From Astropecten irregularis (lineage: Eukaryota; Echinodermata; Asteroidea; Paxillosida; Astropectinidae): a stretch of DNA of 64,000 bases. Location: positions 12,104,431 to 12,168,430 of the forward strand of contig OZ020264.1 of the NCBI GenBank assembly GCA_963971285.1, read 5' to 3'. Each line of letters opens with the position of its first letter. The stretch's first letter is position 1. Of this stretch, positions 1 to 12,700 are shown in pieces. Below the pieces are notes generated by a model that was given only the letters and a program-made list of their open reading frames with translations, did no database searches and had not been told where the DNA came from. A program made the translations under genes and the position numbers.

Positions 1-184
1 GATCAAACAGGATTTCCAACCAAATGTTCATGTGATGTTTACTGCTTTTGACTTGTATTCGGTCACTGTTTGCAGAGCATAACATTCACAAGGAGTTTTG
101 GTCGGCATACTGATTTTCATTTACCAATTGGTTTTTGGTGCTTAAGCAGATTTTGGTGCTTAAGCAGCTCTATGAAATCGACCC
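1..184. repeat. Family D interspersed repeat, truncated by the window edge
   Basis: It ends in GCTTAAGCAGCTCTATGAAA and contains the body 'caaccaaatgttcatgtgatg' region shared with copies at 14.5, 25.3, 48.5, 50.0 and 57.8 kb. Family ends read GGGGCCAATTTCATAGAGC and its reverse complement, so this is a short non-autonomous element with inverted ends. Confidence 0.8.
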
Positions 185-598
185 CAGATTTAAAGTATTC
201 TTAATATAAATGCCCACAACATCTTTCCAGAACCTTAATTTTCAGTCAAATTTATACACAAAAAAGGCAATATTAAAAAAAAAATGCATTGTCCAATTCT
301 AATCGCACTTCATATTTCAACAAATAATCAAGTTGCGTTCACACGAATCAATTTCAAACATATTATACATTTCTTTCGATGAAAAATAATACAAAAATAC
401 TGCAATCGTGGCCCGATATTCTTTCTTTTTGAATAAAATGCATATGAATAATGTTAACTGAGAAAGTACAGGAAGATTGAGGTCCCTTTAAGATTGACCC
501 TACACCCTAAGGGCAGTTAGGACGGAAATCTTCCAAAACCCATCAAAATCTATCAAATTGCGGTATCCCTATGGCATATCTGCTGAGTTGCTCCACCA

Positions 599-739
599 GG
601 GGTCGATTTCACCAAACTTGTTGTAACTTACGATCAATCGTAGGACGTATGATGCATTGCAGCCCTACGTAGGATACAATGGGTTATCCTTTGTAACTAG
701 AGTTACGATCGATCGTATGGCTTCGTGAAATCGTCCCTA
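599..739. repeat. Family B palindromic MITE-like element
   Basis: About 140 bp and nearly self-complementary. It opens with GGTCGATTTCACCAAAC and closes with GCTTCGTGAAATCGTCCC, with internal mirror blocks ACGATCAATCGTAGGA and TTACGATCGATCGTA. Other copies lie at 23.1, 32.2, 43.4 and 50.6-50.9 kb. Confidence 0.85.
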
Positions 740-1619
740 GGCCTCTTTCTTTAGTACTAGTTTCTATGGACAGCACTGACAACAAAGTCCTACGAATTTT
801 GACTTTTGGCAGGTTTGATGAAACACCCCCAAAAAAATCCACAATTTCAAAAAAAGGCAAATAACGGCAGGCATGTTAACAATTGTACTTTTTCAGCAGT
901 ACAGATCATAAGGCAGTAATGAAAGAAAACAAATCTTTTGTTTTTTGCATAAGACATTCCTCATTTTGAAAAACCAGATTCAATAATGTCAGGGCACCAT
1001 CCATATTCTCCAATGAACGAAGGCTACATTCAATACACGTCAGTCATATTTACATTCATGGCCCAAATCTTCATATTTCACAATGATTAACTGATAAAGG
1101 CAGGCCGAATTTTGAACTTCCATTTTTAACGATAAATATTTTATCAGTCGTTCAATGAAAGAAATTTCTTTTTCTAGGTGAACAATCTCATCTTAGAAAT
1201 CACATTCCTCAGTATTTGCGAACAAAACTTCTCAACATTTTGTGTAAAAATTTATTGTTTGCCTTTAAATTGAAAAAAAACAACCAAAAGGCAAATAGCA
1301 TTTGGGGTTTAAAATTTATGCAAATTATATGCAGATATATGCAAATATATGCACACGGTGGAGTTGTCTCAATTTTCCTTGGTCTTTGACTCTCCGTCTT
1401 TATTTCTGTGGGGAAAATAAAAAGAGAATAATCAGAAAATGCCACATTTAAAATAGGAAAGGTTTTGAGTGAGCAAAGTGGAGAGACGCAAATAGGGCAA
1501 AGTGTCTTGCTCAAGAACAAGCAACGGCTGGGATATGACGCTTGTACATTTGTAATGTATGCAGATTGCAGCCACACTGTACATTGAATGTGATCACAGG
1601 GTCAGAAAATTGTAATACT

Positions 1620-1730
1620 GGTTTGGGCCAGCCACAGAAAAGCCTGGCCAGGCCTGGGCTTTGCCCTGGGGTCTTTGGCTTCTATAAACCCCAGCCTTGA
1701 ACTATCAACTCTTCAAGCCCCTGCTGTGTC
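1620..1730 (-). repeat. Family G interspersed repeat
   Basis: It carries the family core GCCTGGCCAGGCCTGGGCTT followed by 'ggggtctttggcttctataa'. Further copies are at 3312-3425, 3973-4078, 54573-54685, 57035-57232 (two), 58836-58938 and 59630-59670. All lie within or beside the LPCAT3 and MIB2 genes. Confidence 0.75.
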
Positions 1731-1853
1731 CTGGATCATAGTTGGCATAAACCTGATTGACAGATTGAGTCCACATTGATCATGGACAGTATCCAGAAGC
1801 CAGGCTTGTTTGATTTTAAGCAGCTCTATTGTAGTGAAGTTCAAGGCTGACAC

Positions 1854-4800
1854 TCACATGGTTCCTGAAGTCGCTGGCTCGGTGGACTTGGGCTTCCGTT
1901 TCTTGAGCTGAGGTAGGATGGCAAATTGGTAGACCAACGGAGCGATGACGTAAAAGCACAACGGCATGTAGTACATGGCAGAATAGACCTGTAAAGGGAA
2001 TAGCGTGGCCATGTATATTGTTTGATATTGAAAAGTGAACAAAGACTAGAGCGGGATTCGAACCTACGACACCCAGAATACTCCACCAGTTGCTCTACCA
2101 ACTGAGCTATCCAGCCCTATGTTGGCTGTGTCCCAAATTGTCAGTAAACTTTGTTCGTTTGGCAGTAAAAAGCTGTGAAACCATTCACATACCGCTATAT
2201 CACAAGTAGATGAGCACTGCTTGACTAGAGCCGGATATGAACCTGGGACCCCAGGAATACAGTACCAATCATCATCGTCTAAATCATGCCTTGAGTCGAA
2301 TCAGAGCTTACGAGCAACAAATACAGATATCTCAGAGGAGCTTAGAGGCAGGGCTAGAGAATTTTGAGATCCATGTCGAAGAAAAATGATTGCAATCGAA
2401 GGATTGAGAGTTCCGAAACAGTTGAAACAGATCAGACTCACCACACTTATCCTCCGCCAACGCAACAGCACGAACCCGATGAGGGCGTGGCCGATGACAA
2501 ACATGTTCCACGCCCTGAAGACGACGAAGAGCAAGATGTTGACGGGCGTCGTCTTGGCAATTCTGGCCAGGGTCGGAACTCGTTTGCCTGCATCCAAGAC
2601 CTGCCCCCCAAAAAAACCCAAACAGACAAATGTTTGTTCACAGTTGAAAAACACATACCGGTACAGGGAAGAATTCACTTGTGCACAAACACTAAGGGGC
2701 AGACGGAGGTTATTTTGAAAAAATGGCCGCCGCTGCATTCCAAGTGTATCATTTGTATCCCCGTAAACACCTAATATCGTTAAGTTGCTCATGAGTGCTG
2801 GAACGTCAGAAGTGCACAAACGTTTGAATTTTCAAGCCCTGCATGCACATTGCGTCATTTGATGATTAACAATAAACATGTACATGTAGATGCAGGCCTA
2901 CATGGACATTATGAAGACTGAATACGGGCGATTCACAGTAGTGCGCCATCATGAGTTTGCAACGTCCAATCGCAATGCCCGGAATTAATTTTGTTGACAA
3001 ATTGGCTATTATATAGCTTACTATATTATATAGTCTTGCATAGCTTCGCAGCTCGCCAAAATACAGAGAAAAACTCAAGCAAATGTACTCTGGTACCTGA
3101 TCTTCAATGAGGAAGACGAAGAATTCTTGGGCGAAACCAACAAAGTATCCCACGTAGAATCCGTGCCAGACTGCCAGAAAGAAGAGTGTGGCTGACTGGG
3201 AGATGTAACGATTGTTGAGGAACTTCAGCCTCTTGTAGACATACCTGTGAAGGAGGGAGATGGGTAAGGACTATCTGTCAAAAACTGGCTCATTTTTACA
3301 AAACAATACCTATAAGCCATTCGCTGGCCAGGCCCAGCCACTGAAAAGCCAGGCCAGGCCTGGGCCTTCAGGCCTCTAATCCTCCTCTTGCCAGCCCTGA
3401 ACTTCACTACAATAGAGCTAAATTCAGCCAACTGAAGCGGCATAGGTTTGGAGCAGACTCAGGTGACTCACCGTGCGACCCAGGTATTGGTGGTGATGTT
3501 GAAGGACCTCACGATATGACCACACACCGTGGCCGTCTCAAACAGCATCGGACGTAAGCTGGCGCACGCATCCCACAATGCATTGCCCTGCGCATCTTTC
3601 CCATTGTACGCGAGTCCGCTAAGAATGCACACGCCCTCCTGCCAAAAAAAGGAAAATTTTACAGGAAAACTTGACTTTCCCTTAAGAAAAATTTTTATTT
3701 TTCAAAAGCAAAACAAAGAGGCTGCATATCATTTACGGACCCATTTTCATGTTAGATAAAGAAAACTGCTTACGGTCAATAGGAAGATGACACAGTACTT
3801 GAAGAGGATGACCTTCCCCCATATCATCACCCACACGGCTTGATATGGAAAAGAAGAATTCTGATTAGGAAAAAAAACAATACAAAAGGCACTGTAAGGT
3901 TAAGCACAGACACTCAAGAGAATGCAAACTACAAAAGAGTATTGACCTAAATATGGAGAGAAACTATACTACTGGTTGGGCCCAGCCACTGAAAGGCCAG
4001 GCCAGGCCTGGGCTTTGCCTGGGGTCTTGGGCTTCTATAATCCCTAGCCTTGAACTATCAATTCCAAGCCCCTGCTGTAGTAAGTTACGATGAGTTTAGT
4101 AAAATCGGCCCCTAAACCGATTAGAGATTTGAAAATCCCAGTGATAAAAAGAAATATCGGAGTCTAACTTACCGCAAATTCAGCTGAGGTTAGGTAATCA
4201 TTAGGGAAGATGGGGACCAGTGAAATGTACACGACCAAGTACACTACACTGACTCCCAACCTGTTCAGCGCTGGTACCACGCAATCGGGTAGGCGCCCCT
4301 GATCGTTGTCCATGAGTTTGTCATTGGTGAAGTCCAGGTACCGTCGAATGGGGAAGATGGGGGCCGCAAAGCACCCGCCCACAAAGTAGGCGTATCCGCT
4401 GAGCTCCAAGAGCGAGGGCGCTGTCTTGATGTTCAACTCCTTCTGTTCGCGGCTGAGCATTTCCTAATTATAGAAAAAAATTCAGAATTGACATGAAAAT
4501 ATTGTATGAATATTTCAGCGTTGCCATACCCAAACAGAAATGTTCACACATTTATGTATAACTTTTAGAGTATGAAGATGGTGCTGGTAGAAACATAGCA
4601 TAAAAATGTTTTCGTTGAAATGCTGTATTTATCTAGGGAAGAGTAAAGCCAATGACCAATAACAATTTTTTTATCTTCAGAAGATCAAAAATAATGGTGA
4701 CAAGATTTAAAAATACAGTGGGCATTTTTCACTGTTTTCTCAAAAAGTTGGCACCGTATGGGACTGAAATTTTCACAGATGACTGTTACTGTATCTTCCT

Positions 4801-7800
4801 TGATACTTTTGCCCTTGAATCTGCATTTCTTTGACAAAAAACAAAGTACATGTATGAAGTTACCTAAACCCCTTCCAAACGGGAAGCATCTATAGTAGTT
4901 TGCCTCAAGGCGTGAGAATATTCTTGATTGCTTTGTTATTTCCATTGAAATACATTGAATAGGGGTACTGTCTGTAACAAGAGGTTCAGTGAACCTTTAC
5001 TGTCCCAAGTAATTTGCTCATTGTGGTACATTTTAAAGGTAATATCATACATTGATTTTTATCACAGAAATCCCATACGTACGGTGCCCACTTTTTGAGA
5101 AAACAGTGAAAAACAGCCACAGTATTTCTGAAGTCTTTTCTGTTTTATTTTTGATCTTTTAAAAGATCAAAAAGATTTTCGGTCGTTGTTTTACTAATTT
5201 CTGGATAAATACACCATTTCGGGCAGAAAAATTGTAACGGTACAGTATGTTTCTACCAGCACCATCTTCATACCCTATAAGATATACGTAAATCTGTGAA
5301 CATTTTAGTTTTGGTTTCTTACCAAAGTATGATACTATCTTTAATACTTGATTTGCACTGCAATAGATCAGCATTTTCAAGCAGACCGAAATCTGCAGTA
5401 ACACCGATTACGTCTGCCAAAGCCAAAGTCCAGTATTGAGCAGTAATCTACTGTGGTATAAAATATTCCTTGAACTTTGGTCAAGTGGTGTCGACAACAG
5501 CCCAAGTCAAGTTACACTACCCGGCCTTTTACAATTTTCAGTCCGTTGGGGGGGGGGGGGGGGGGGGGGGGGGGTAAAGTGCGTTCACCTCTTTCTTGTG
5601 TCCATCCATGAGGTCAAAGGCGGTACCGGTCAGTTTCAAGGCCAGAATGCACTGGGGTGTCGTCCATATCAGGTCGTAGCCGTCCGTGGCGAACATGACG
5701 TAGGCTATCAGTAGGTACGCCTGGATGAGGTTTAGCAAACAATTCAAAGGTTGAAATATTGATTCAATAAGGTCAAACAACAATCAAGGCATTGTGTTTC
5801 TCTATTGTCCTCGTGTTTAAATATACTCCCATAGACTAGGCACACATTTTAACATTCTGAGGACAATTTTGAGCAAAAGAAGTCCGTTCGAGGACAAAAA
5901 TGGTTTCAAATGTAATAGGGCTCCGTGCTCGTGACGTCACATTCATAGTAACCACTTGCCCTGAGTATCCCGATGTTTGGACAAACAAGCCTCGTACGTA
6001 TGGCTTAGAAAATGGCGTAAACACAACCATTCATAAAAATACATTACACAAAAAGTGATGTTCCTGGTGCAAATTTAGACACGTCCATTTTTTGCGACTT
6101 TTTACATACAAAATTTGCAGCAAATACTCAGAGTACGTTCTCACAAGGCCTTACAATATACACGTACAACGTTGTCTGAACATCCGGGTAACTATAGCTT
6201 TCGTTAGAGGGCGTATTCGTTAGAGCACTATTCCTTTATCCTGGATCTGAATGTAGTGCACGTACAAATCCCAAACACATACACATTTGTTGTTTTTTCG
6301 GATAGGCCTACTGTCAGAAGGCATCTAGAGCCATTGTCCATAGGCCGGATATCCGCAGTAAGGGTCTGTGGCTTAGCACAGGTAGGAATCTTACCATGTT
6401 AAAAGTGAAACTCAGAGCCACTGACAGCTGGCTCCCTCCTAGAAAGGCCAGCAAGATGAAGTTGACGACGATGGAGATTGCCGAATGGATGACATCCCAG
6501 CCTGCATGTACATGTACCACATGATATTATTATAAATGCAAATTAGGCTTGCCCTTCATCAACACTGCATGCTCAGTGCTTGTTGAGGGTACTGCCAATT
6601 ATGCACTGGCTCAGGTGGGATTCGAACCCACGACCTCCTGCTTTTTCATGCCCACAGAATAATAAATGACACAAAACCAACAATAAAGAAAATATAGATA
6701 GTTTTAGGTAAGAAAACGATATAAAATAACCACACGTATGCAACAAGTGGCTTCCAAAACTTGAATTTAAATCTAGCTCAAGAATAAGATTAGTGAGAAG
6801 TTAGCCAATAGCACAGCACTCATTACGAATACATTATAAACTAATAGCCAATCAGCTGTTTGCATCATGAATTCATGGATAAATGAATGATAATGAAGGT
6901 GCAGGCAGCCACATCAAAAACAAAGTGCATGCTTATCTGATTTGCATGTATCCCATGGCGATATGAATATGTATGAAACAGTTTTTAGCATACCAGCGGA
7001 ACAAAGCTGACCAAAATGCAGGATGACAGCGCATCGCAGACAAGAAATGAATCTATGAATACAAATGAAGTAATGAACTACAAAATCAAGGCAAAAAAAG
7101 TGTTTAGTACTTTTTAACGAGCACAGAAAATGACCAACTACAGTGTGTTGATCCATCTCATGCATATTAATGAGCGTGACGAAAGCAAGACACAATGTAA
7201 AAAAACACATTTCCAATTACACATTTAAGAGATTTAAAGAACTATATTCGGTATGTAATGTACACAAAAATTGGGAGCCAAGGATGATGTTTGGTCTAGC
7301 CAAATGTTAGGCATAGTGGTGTTCGTTATTAAAGCATGGAGCTATTAAACAGAAGGAGTAAGTACGGACTGAGAATAGATATGGCCACCGCAAGTACTTT
7401 CACGACTGCAGAATTGTCGGCGAAGTGGCTTTCGTTTTAGACTGCGCATGCACAAAGTCGGTTTGTTTCACCATTTGTTAACCTCCATATCAGGAAATAT
7501 TTCTTACCAAAGTTGGCAAACATCAGGATAAGGCCACAGAGAGTGAAGTACACATGCTTGACCACTGCAGGCTGACCGTGCAGGTAGGTTCTTGAGACAT
7601 AGGCCAATGGATAACCTAATAAATACCATGGACAAAAAAATGAACGAACAGAAAAGAGTCAGACCAATTTAAAACTGACCGTTGTCACGCTGATGTCAAC
7701 TTCTCAAGATGTCAAATTCTTATTGATCGTTAGATTCACGCATGGGTCTTTCGACCGTTTGGGGCATGACACGGGATGGAGTCAAATCAGACACAGTTCT

Positions 7801-8615
7801 AGAAGAACCCTAGCTGCAGTAACTGTAGCCCAATATTACTCCTGACGTTGTTGTCGTTATACGACAGTTACCTGGTTACTGCAGCTACAAGAACCTATAC
7901 TCTGATTGGCCAATTTGCAGTATTAACGTAGCTTCGGCAAAATAACGTTTAGAGAAACTAAGGCTGGCATGACGTTTTCAAAATTGGCCAATCAGAAGAA
8001 TGACAATGCCGGTAAAACTATACACAACTTTTCTATGCTGTTAAACTTCAAAATCTACTCGTAAGGGAAGAATGGAGCACTTTGCGTGTTGTGTGCGCAA
8101 AGTTTATGTGTAACTCTATGCAGCAAGTTGTTTGGAATGCATTTTACAAGAGGGATTCCTTTACTAGCCTACCTGCATTTTTTCACCGCATATTATTAGC
8201 ATAATTAGCAAAGTCATAAACTTTAATGATACTGTGATAGGCCAACTCATGCAGCTTCCAGTAATTATGTTGACAAAAAACAAGAGTGCAAGAGTGCAGT
8301 GTAAACCATACTTCCAAATTTAGGTTTGGATACAACCAGAAGAACTATAGTCTATAGGCCTAGGGAGTAGTTCTATAATAGAATTGGAAAAGTGCAGGTA
8401 GGCCCTAGGCCTGGCCTACGTTTATTCTGACATTAAAAATGCTACACTGTATAAAAATGTATTATTTCATGCTAGTAAATGTTGTTATTGTTAAAATCAT
8501 ACTCACAAGCTAGCATGGTAAGAATGTAATATAAAGCCGGCAGATCCACACCACGCCAGGCGCTGGTTGACTTGCCCAGTAGATTGGGCTGTAATTCATC
8601 ATTTATATCTTGCAT
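1854..8615 (-). CDS. LPCAT3: Lysophosphatidylcholine acyltransferase 3-like (MBOAT5), complete, 10 exons
   Basis: Exons in transcription order: 8507-8615, 7508-7615, 6395-6501, 5589-5720, 4173-4463, 3774-3860, 3472-3638, 3097-3244, 2442-2600, 1854-1988. All junctions are GT/AG and phase-consistent, giving 480 aa; human LPCAT3 has 487. The product should be a multi-span ER membrane O-acyltransferase that adds polyunsaturated acyl chains to lysophospholipids (Lands cycle). Collinear matches to the vertebrate protein include PSLLELSGYAYF, EGVCILSGL and SFNITTNTWVAR. The MBOAT active-site pair is present: Asn-325 in SFNITTN and His-361 in LAVWHGF, 36 residues apart. The start is the first ATG, at 8613-8615; the frame stays open upstream, so a slightly longer N-terminus cannot be excluded. 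The C-terminus ends KKRKPKSTEPATSGTM, without the dilysine ending of human LPCAT3. Family identity is firm; substrate preference is inferred. Confidence 0.93.
2040..2130 (-). repeat. tRNA-derived SINE head
   Basis: The minus strand shows an intact-looking box A (GGATAGCTCAGTTGGTAGAG) and box B (GGTTCGAATCC) about 45 nt apart. This is a tRNA-like polymerase III promoter. It lies in the last intron of the LPCAT3-like gene and continues into non-tRNA sequence, so it is a SINE and not a tRNA gene. A degraded relative follows at about 2224-2290. Confidence 0.75.
3312..4078 (-). repeat. Two family G copies in LPCAT3 introns
   Basis: Copies at about 3312-3425 and 3973-4078 share the 'ccaggcctgggctt' core and 'cttctataatccc' tail in the same orientation. 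They sit in introns on either side of two exons. The stretch between them is coding exon and unique intron, not repeat. A family B remnant (about 4080-4115) abuts the second copy. Confidence 0.7.
4520..4866 (-). repeat. Family A TTAA-type MITE, truncated
   Basis: Inverted copy containing GAAGATGGTGCTGGTAGAAA, an internal 'agaagatc' palindrome and CTGCATTTCTTTGACAAAAA. It is one of about 16 family A copies. The family is defined by ends of the form TTAA-AGGTAATATCATACTTTGG. Confidence 0.8.
5032..5346 (+). repeat. Family A TTAA-type MITE
   Basis: It begins TTTTAAAGGTAATATCATAC and ends CAAAGTATGATACTATCTTT, with the central palindrome GATCTTTTAAAAGATC. It lies in the same LPCAT3 intron as the inverted copy at 4520-4866, so a long stem could form in the pre-mRNA. 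Confidence 0.85.
5548..5574 (+). repeat. Poly-G tract of 27 next to a splice donor
   Basis: An uninterrupted run of 27 G on the plus strand. It begins 15 bp into the LPCAT3 intron after the exon at 5589-5720, so the transcript carries poly-C right behind its 5' splice site. Its length may be inexact because homopolymers assemble badly. Confidence 0.9.
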
Positions 8616-8851
8616 CTTTAAGTTAAAGGACCCAAAAAGGAACCTACAGAAGTGCAAAACAGACGAGTAACTGATGTGAGTTTGAGCAAAAACAAAAATA
8701 AATTCGCTCTTTTGTAAAGTGCGCCCTCTTGTGAGTGACTTTATTTCTCTAACCTGGCTTTTGGCCAGCGTAGGGGGCGCTATACCATCTTTGCTTTAAA
8801 ATTTATTGACCCACTTTTATAATTTAATAATTTTAAAAGTCACATGTGAGC

Positions 8852-9055
8852 CTAGCCTTTACGAAAATGAGGCTTGAGACCGGGCTTGGGATTTGTTTTG
8901 CTCCTGCCATTGAAATTAATGAAGGGCTTGAGATAAATGGCGAAGCTGGAGCCTTTCTTTGGCTTGGTCATGTGACCCAATCTCTTCGTTTTGTGGGCCT
9001 CAAATGGTGGTAGCAAGTCCCAAGCCTGATGAGCCATAACCCGTTTTTGTAAAGG
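8852..9055 (-). repeat. Family E interspersed repeat
   Basis: It shares 'gaggcttgaga', 'gcttgggattt' and GGCTTGAGATAAATGGCGAA with copies at about 25735-25915 and 47875-48075. It holds a spurious short open frame. Confidence 0.7.
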
Positions 9056-9689
9056 TCCTATGACAGTTCGTAATTACCCTTTTTTTAAAAAATTATAAAC
9101 CAGTTTTTATGGTGATTCCACGGTGACTCAAACTAGTTCCCCTCGAATTACCCTTTTGTTCATTGTATGCGCAGCCTGGAATCGACTTCAAAAAAATTAA
9201 TAATCACAATTGTGTTAGGGCGCCCTCTGTCAATCCTCAGCTCAACTTACTTGCGAAACGACATCAAAGGTCTCCAATATCATCTGCAACTGACAAGGTG
9301 CGAAACATTTTTTTCACAGTTTGACACAAAAATAGTCGGGTGTGGACATTTAAACAAAACAAAACATCGCACGACCACGCGCATCTTTACACCCAAATAC
9401 AAACTTATGTTCCCGTTGTAAAACCAATATAACAATTCTATTCAAACGATACAAGTAAAACCAAAAAACAGAGCGGACTTGTACAGTTGTACTGTCGTGT
9501 AAATAATGAAACATAACCAATGTAAATAGTATTGAGTGTGGGGCGTGTGCTACCATCGTCATGTTAGGTCGCAATATAAATAAAGCTACCCTTCTTCGGG
9601 AAATGTTGAAGTTTGTCTCGAAAATAAAAAACAACTTAAGAGTTTTTTATTTGTTTAGATTCTGTTTGCGAAGATGTCGGTTGGTTACG

Positions 9690-9925
9690 AAACGGAGGCA
9701 TAGGCCCAAGCTCAGGCTCAGGCTCCATTTCATGAATTCATTCTAAAAAATATCAAAATAGAGGCTCAGTTTGGTTGCGGTTCGGAAGTAGATTCTCTGG
9801 TTCAAAAAGAAACAGAGCCGTTTTCAGCTTCAAGGAAAATCCACAACCTAAATTATTATTTTCAGCATAATGGATGACAGAGACGGAGCCTGAGCCTGAG
9901 CCTCCGTTTCGTAACCCCCCTCCCA
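9690..9925 (-). repeat. Family F repeat with Glu/Pro-like GAGCCT tracts
   Basis: It is bounded by 'acgaaacggaggcat' and 'cctccgtttcgtaac' inverted ends and contains 'aagctcaggctcaggctcca' and 'tgagcctgagcctccg'. Relatives lie at 50395-50625 and 58605-58825. Confidence 0.7.
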
Positions 9926-10785
9926 TCCACCGTAAATCTGACCACGACTTCACATCCCTATTAATTGCATACTTGGCCACAACTTTTCACCATTGCACAA
10001 AACCTTTTGTATAATACTTCAAATAATTTAGGCAGTGTGGAAAATTTCAAAAAGATGATGTTACAAAAACGCCGAATCACACAAAATTATTAAATTTCGT
10101 CCAATAACATATTTCACAGTCCACTTGCTTTTCAATTATAAGTTTTTACACTAAACTCGGAGACAATTTCAGAAGGTATTGTTAAATGGACGAAGGCATC
10201 GAATCAGATAATTATAATCATATTTCATCCTTTAGGGGCATAATAATATTTTCACGGTCAAATTGCTTTTCAATTATTAGTTTCACACATGAGTGGCCAT
10301 GCACTTATATACAATTTTTTTTTTTTAGCCCCAGTAGAGGTACGTCAAAATGTAACACAACTTACTTATTTCAATTCTTTTGATCCATTATATTTTTGTA
10401 ATAGTTTATTTCTAACTGCAATAGAGTTCAACATGGGTTAACTTCGGGGTGTGGGTGCGGGTGCGGGTGGGGGTGGGGGACCTTGCATGGTCAACTTTGT
10501 ATCACCTGTATGCAACCGTAATGGTGGCAATAGGCAATAATTATTGTGCTGGATAAAACGATGTTTTTTTGTGAACGTGTGTAATGGAGGCCACTAACTT
10601 TGGGGCTATTGCCCTCGAAAAATATAATTCTACCGCGTCTAAAAATGAATCCATTTCTTTTTTAAATTTTGCGTTGTCATTAAAAAGGAAAGCAAATTTC
10701 AAATTTAATTTAGCTGACAATTTTGTGGACATTGTCACTTGTAAACGAAATAAGAATAAGGCGTAATAGTGAAATTATTTTGGTT

Positions 10786-11190
10786 TTTTTTAAAGGTATA
10801 TAATACATGATCGGTAAACTTGGTCTATCAAAGAATAACACTCACATGCCCTTTGATCCAGCACATGAAATAATAAACCTGTGAAAATTTTGAGTCACGA
10901 GACATCTGAGTCACGAGAAAAAAAGCGAAAAGCAGACTAAATTTTTCTTTTACAACATAAAGAATGGTTTTGATCTTACCCCGAGATCAAAACTGTTTTC
11001 AGTCTTCCTTTGACTAATTTCTGAATAAATACAGCATTTCAAGAAATATTTTAATGGTATGTTTCTACCAGCACCATCTTCATACCCTGAAAGTTATACG
11101 TAAATCTGTGAACATTTCTGTATGGGTATGTTACAAATCCTGTATTGTACCTTTGACTGGGGAGGTTTTCCCACGATGCAAGGCTTTGCA
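10786..11190 (+). repeat. Family A MITE, long subtype, with CSL-like motif
   Basis: It opens TTTAAAGGTATATAATACAT, carries 'agaatggttttgatcttac' and CACCATCTTCATACCCTGAA, and continues into GGGGAGGTTTTCCCACGATG. The last block contains TTCCCACG at 11168-11175, a perfect CGTGGGAA CSL site on the minus strand. The long subtype recurs at about 29115 and 42515. Confidence 0.75.
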
Positions 11191-11330
11191 CAGTATATAC
11201 GGATAAAAGACAACTTTGTCGCCGCGCCATTAAATATTGACGATTGGGCTTAACTAGCCTTAAGAAAATACTGAATACGTAAGAACAAAACAAACATTAA
11301 ACATTGAACTGTCTGCCCGGGGGAGGGGGA

Positions 11331-11352
11331 GGGGGGGGGGGGGGGGGGGGGG
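11331..11352 (+). repeat. Poly-G tract of 22
   Basis: An uninterrupted G run embedded in a wider G-rich stretch, about 11318-11380, with interspersed A and T. It could form a G-quadruplex. Confidence 0.85.
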
Positions 11353-11929
11353 AGTAGGCGAGGGTAGGGGAGGGAGGGGGCTGTAAAAATACACCAATAT
11401 AAATAGGAACCTTTTGTTGTTGATTTGTGTATAGTTACAAAATGTCACAGTTTTATGTTTATAAAAGACGCTAGCTTACAAACACAATGAGCGTATGGCA
11501 TTTCTCGTTTATTGTCAATATTTTCAGGGCAGCTAGAGTTCCCGCTTCTTGAGTGATGAGACTACGAAACATTTGAGTTAATTTGGAAGTTTAAACAGAG
11601 ACCTAACAACTATTGAACGTAAACAATTGTGTTATTTGATTAAGAAAAAAGGAGAACAACAAAAATGTTAGTTACAAATTACATTACTTTACGCGATTTA
11701 AGAACATTTTCTGCATGGTCGCAATTATTATTATTATTATTATCTATTTCTGGTTATGAAAACGGTTTTTTTTTAAAACTGCGCCCTATAGGCACTGTAG
11801 CTCGAAAGCCTGATGAAACAATTGTATAGAAAGATGATGAGAAGAAGATACAGTTTTAGAGGTTGAAGGAAAACCCCAGAGTAATATTCTGGGTAAAACC
11901 CACAGAATCAGGTATAGGGACTGAAAAAC

Positions 11930-12025
11930 CCAATCCACTTGTGGATCGAGTCGGACTTGAACCCAGTCCACCAGAGGTGAAAGGCGAGGAAAGAACCCGT
12001 AGGCCAACCTGACTCCCCAGTCCCT
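11930..12025 (-). repeat. tRNA-like SINE relic
   Basis: The minus strand reads AGGGACTGGGGAGTCAGGTT then 'gggttcaagtccgactcga', resembling a box A and box B pair with degraded spacing. Confidence 0.4.
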
Positions 12026-12475
12026 AAAATTCCCAAATATGGGGGTTTATTTCATCTGTTTGAATTGCTCTGAGTTGTATGAAAACAATCATGCAATGAT
12101 AAAGATTACCATTTAATATTTAGGGATTTTCGTTTGGTATATACCCAAAAGCGACCATTAATTAATAACTGTCATATACGAAAAAAACAAAATCAATACA
12201 AAAAGTGTAACCACTGTACTTGACTTTGCAGATTTCTGGTCAAAAGTCGCCGCCTCTTTTTCTAGTTTTTGTCGCTCGATTCTCTTTTTGCTCTTGCCAC
12301 CATTAACATTCAGAATTTCAGATAAGGTTGATTTTATTTCCGTTTTTATCTCTGAATGTCGCAGGACCGTGATTTATTACTCTGAGTCCCGGGGGTTTTC
12401 ATTTGTTTTTCCCACGGTGAGTTGAGCCTGTGTGCGGACAATATTTATTCGCTGTCGTCATGAACTGATTTGCAA

Positions 12476-12700
12476 GGCCTGACGTTTCGATCCTAGCAGG
12501 ATCTTTCTCAAAAGGCTAAATAACACGAGGATAAGAACATGCAAGCAAAAACATCTTAATATATTTGGAAAAGCTTTATGTTCTGTTACAGACATAAAAT
12601 GTCTAGTTTTCTTTCATTAATTGTTGTCTTTAAAGTTCAGTACCTTGGAGTTAGGAGGTCCTGACGTTTCGATCATATAACAGGATCTTTCTTTAAAGCT
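12476..12700. repeat. Family C foldback pieces
   Basis: Two copies of the family core CCTGACGTTTCGATCCTAGC or a close variant, each followed by 'aggatctttct' and near GGAGTTAGGAGG. The family core is an inverted repeat, TCCTAGCAGGATC. Family C recurs about a dozen times between 12 and 64 kb. Confidence 0.7.

Larger units (their letters stand above)
1..1853. other. 3' flank of the LPCAT3-like gene
   Basis: No convincing gene is seen. The stretch holds a family D repeat (1-184), a palindromic family B element (599-739) and a family G repeat (about 1620-1730). On the minus strand, AATAAA hexamers at 1399-1404 and 1251-1256 could serve as poly(A) signals for the LPCAT3-like mRNA. The rest (about 185-598 and 740-1610) is AT-rich sequence in which I recognise nothing. 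Confidence 0.6.

Noticed and set aside
2040..2130. Genuine tRNA gene on the minus strand
   Set aside because: Box A and box B are present, but the stem sequence is imperfect and the unit recurs with the same non-tRNA tail at 53.7, 62.8 and 63.3 kb, so it is a SINE.
2301..2819. 172-codon open frame as a single exon
   Set aside because: Only 2442-2600 matches the MBOAT family. The rest is read-through of introns on either side with good splice sites.
8613..8657. Longer N-terminus for the LPCAT3-like protein from 8657
   Set aside because: The codon at 8655-8657 is TTG, not ATG. The first ATG in frame is at 8613-8615.
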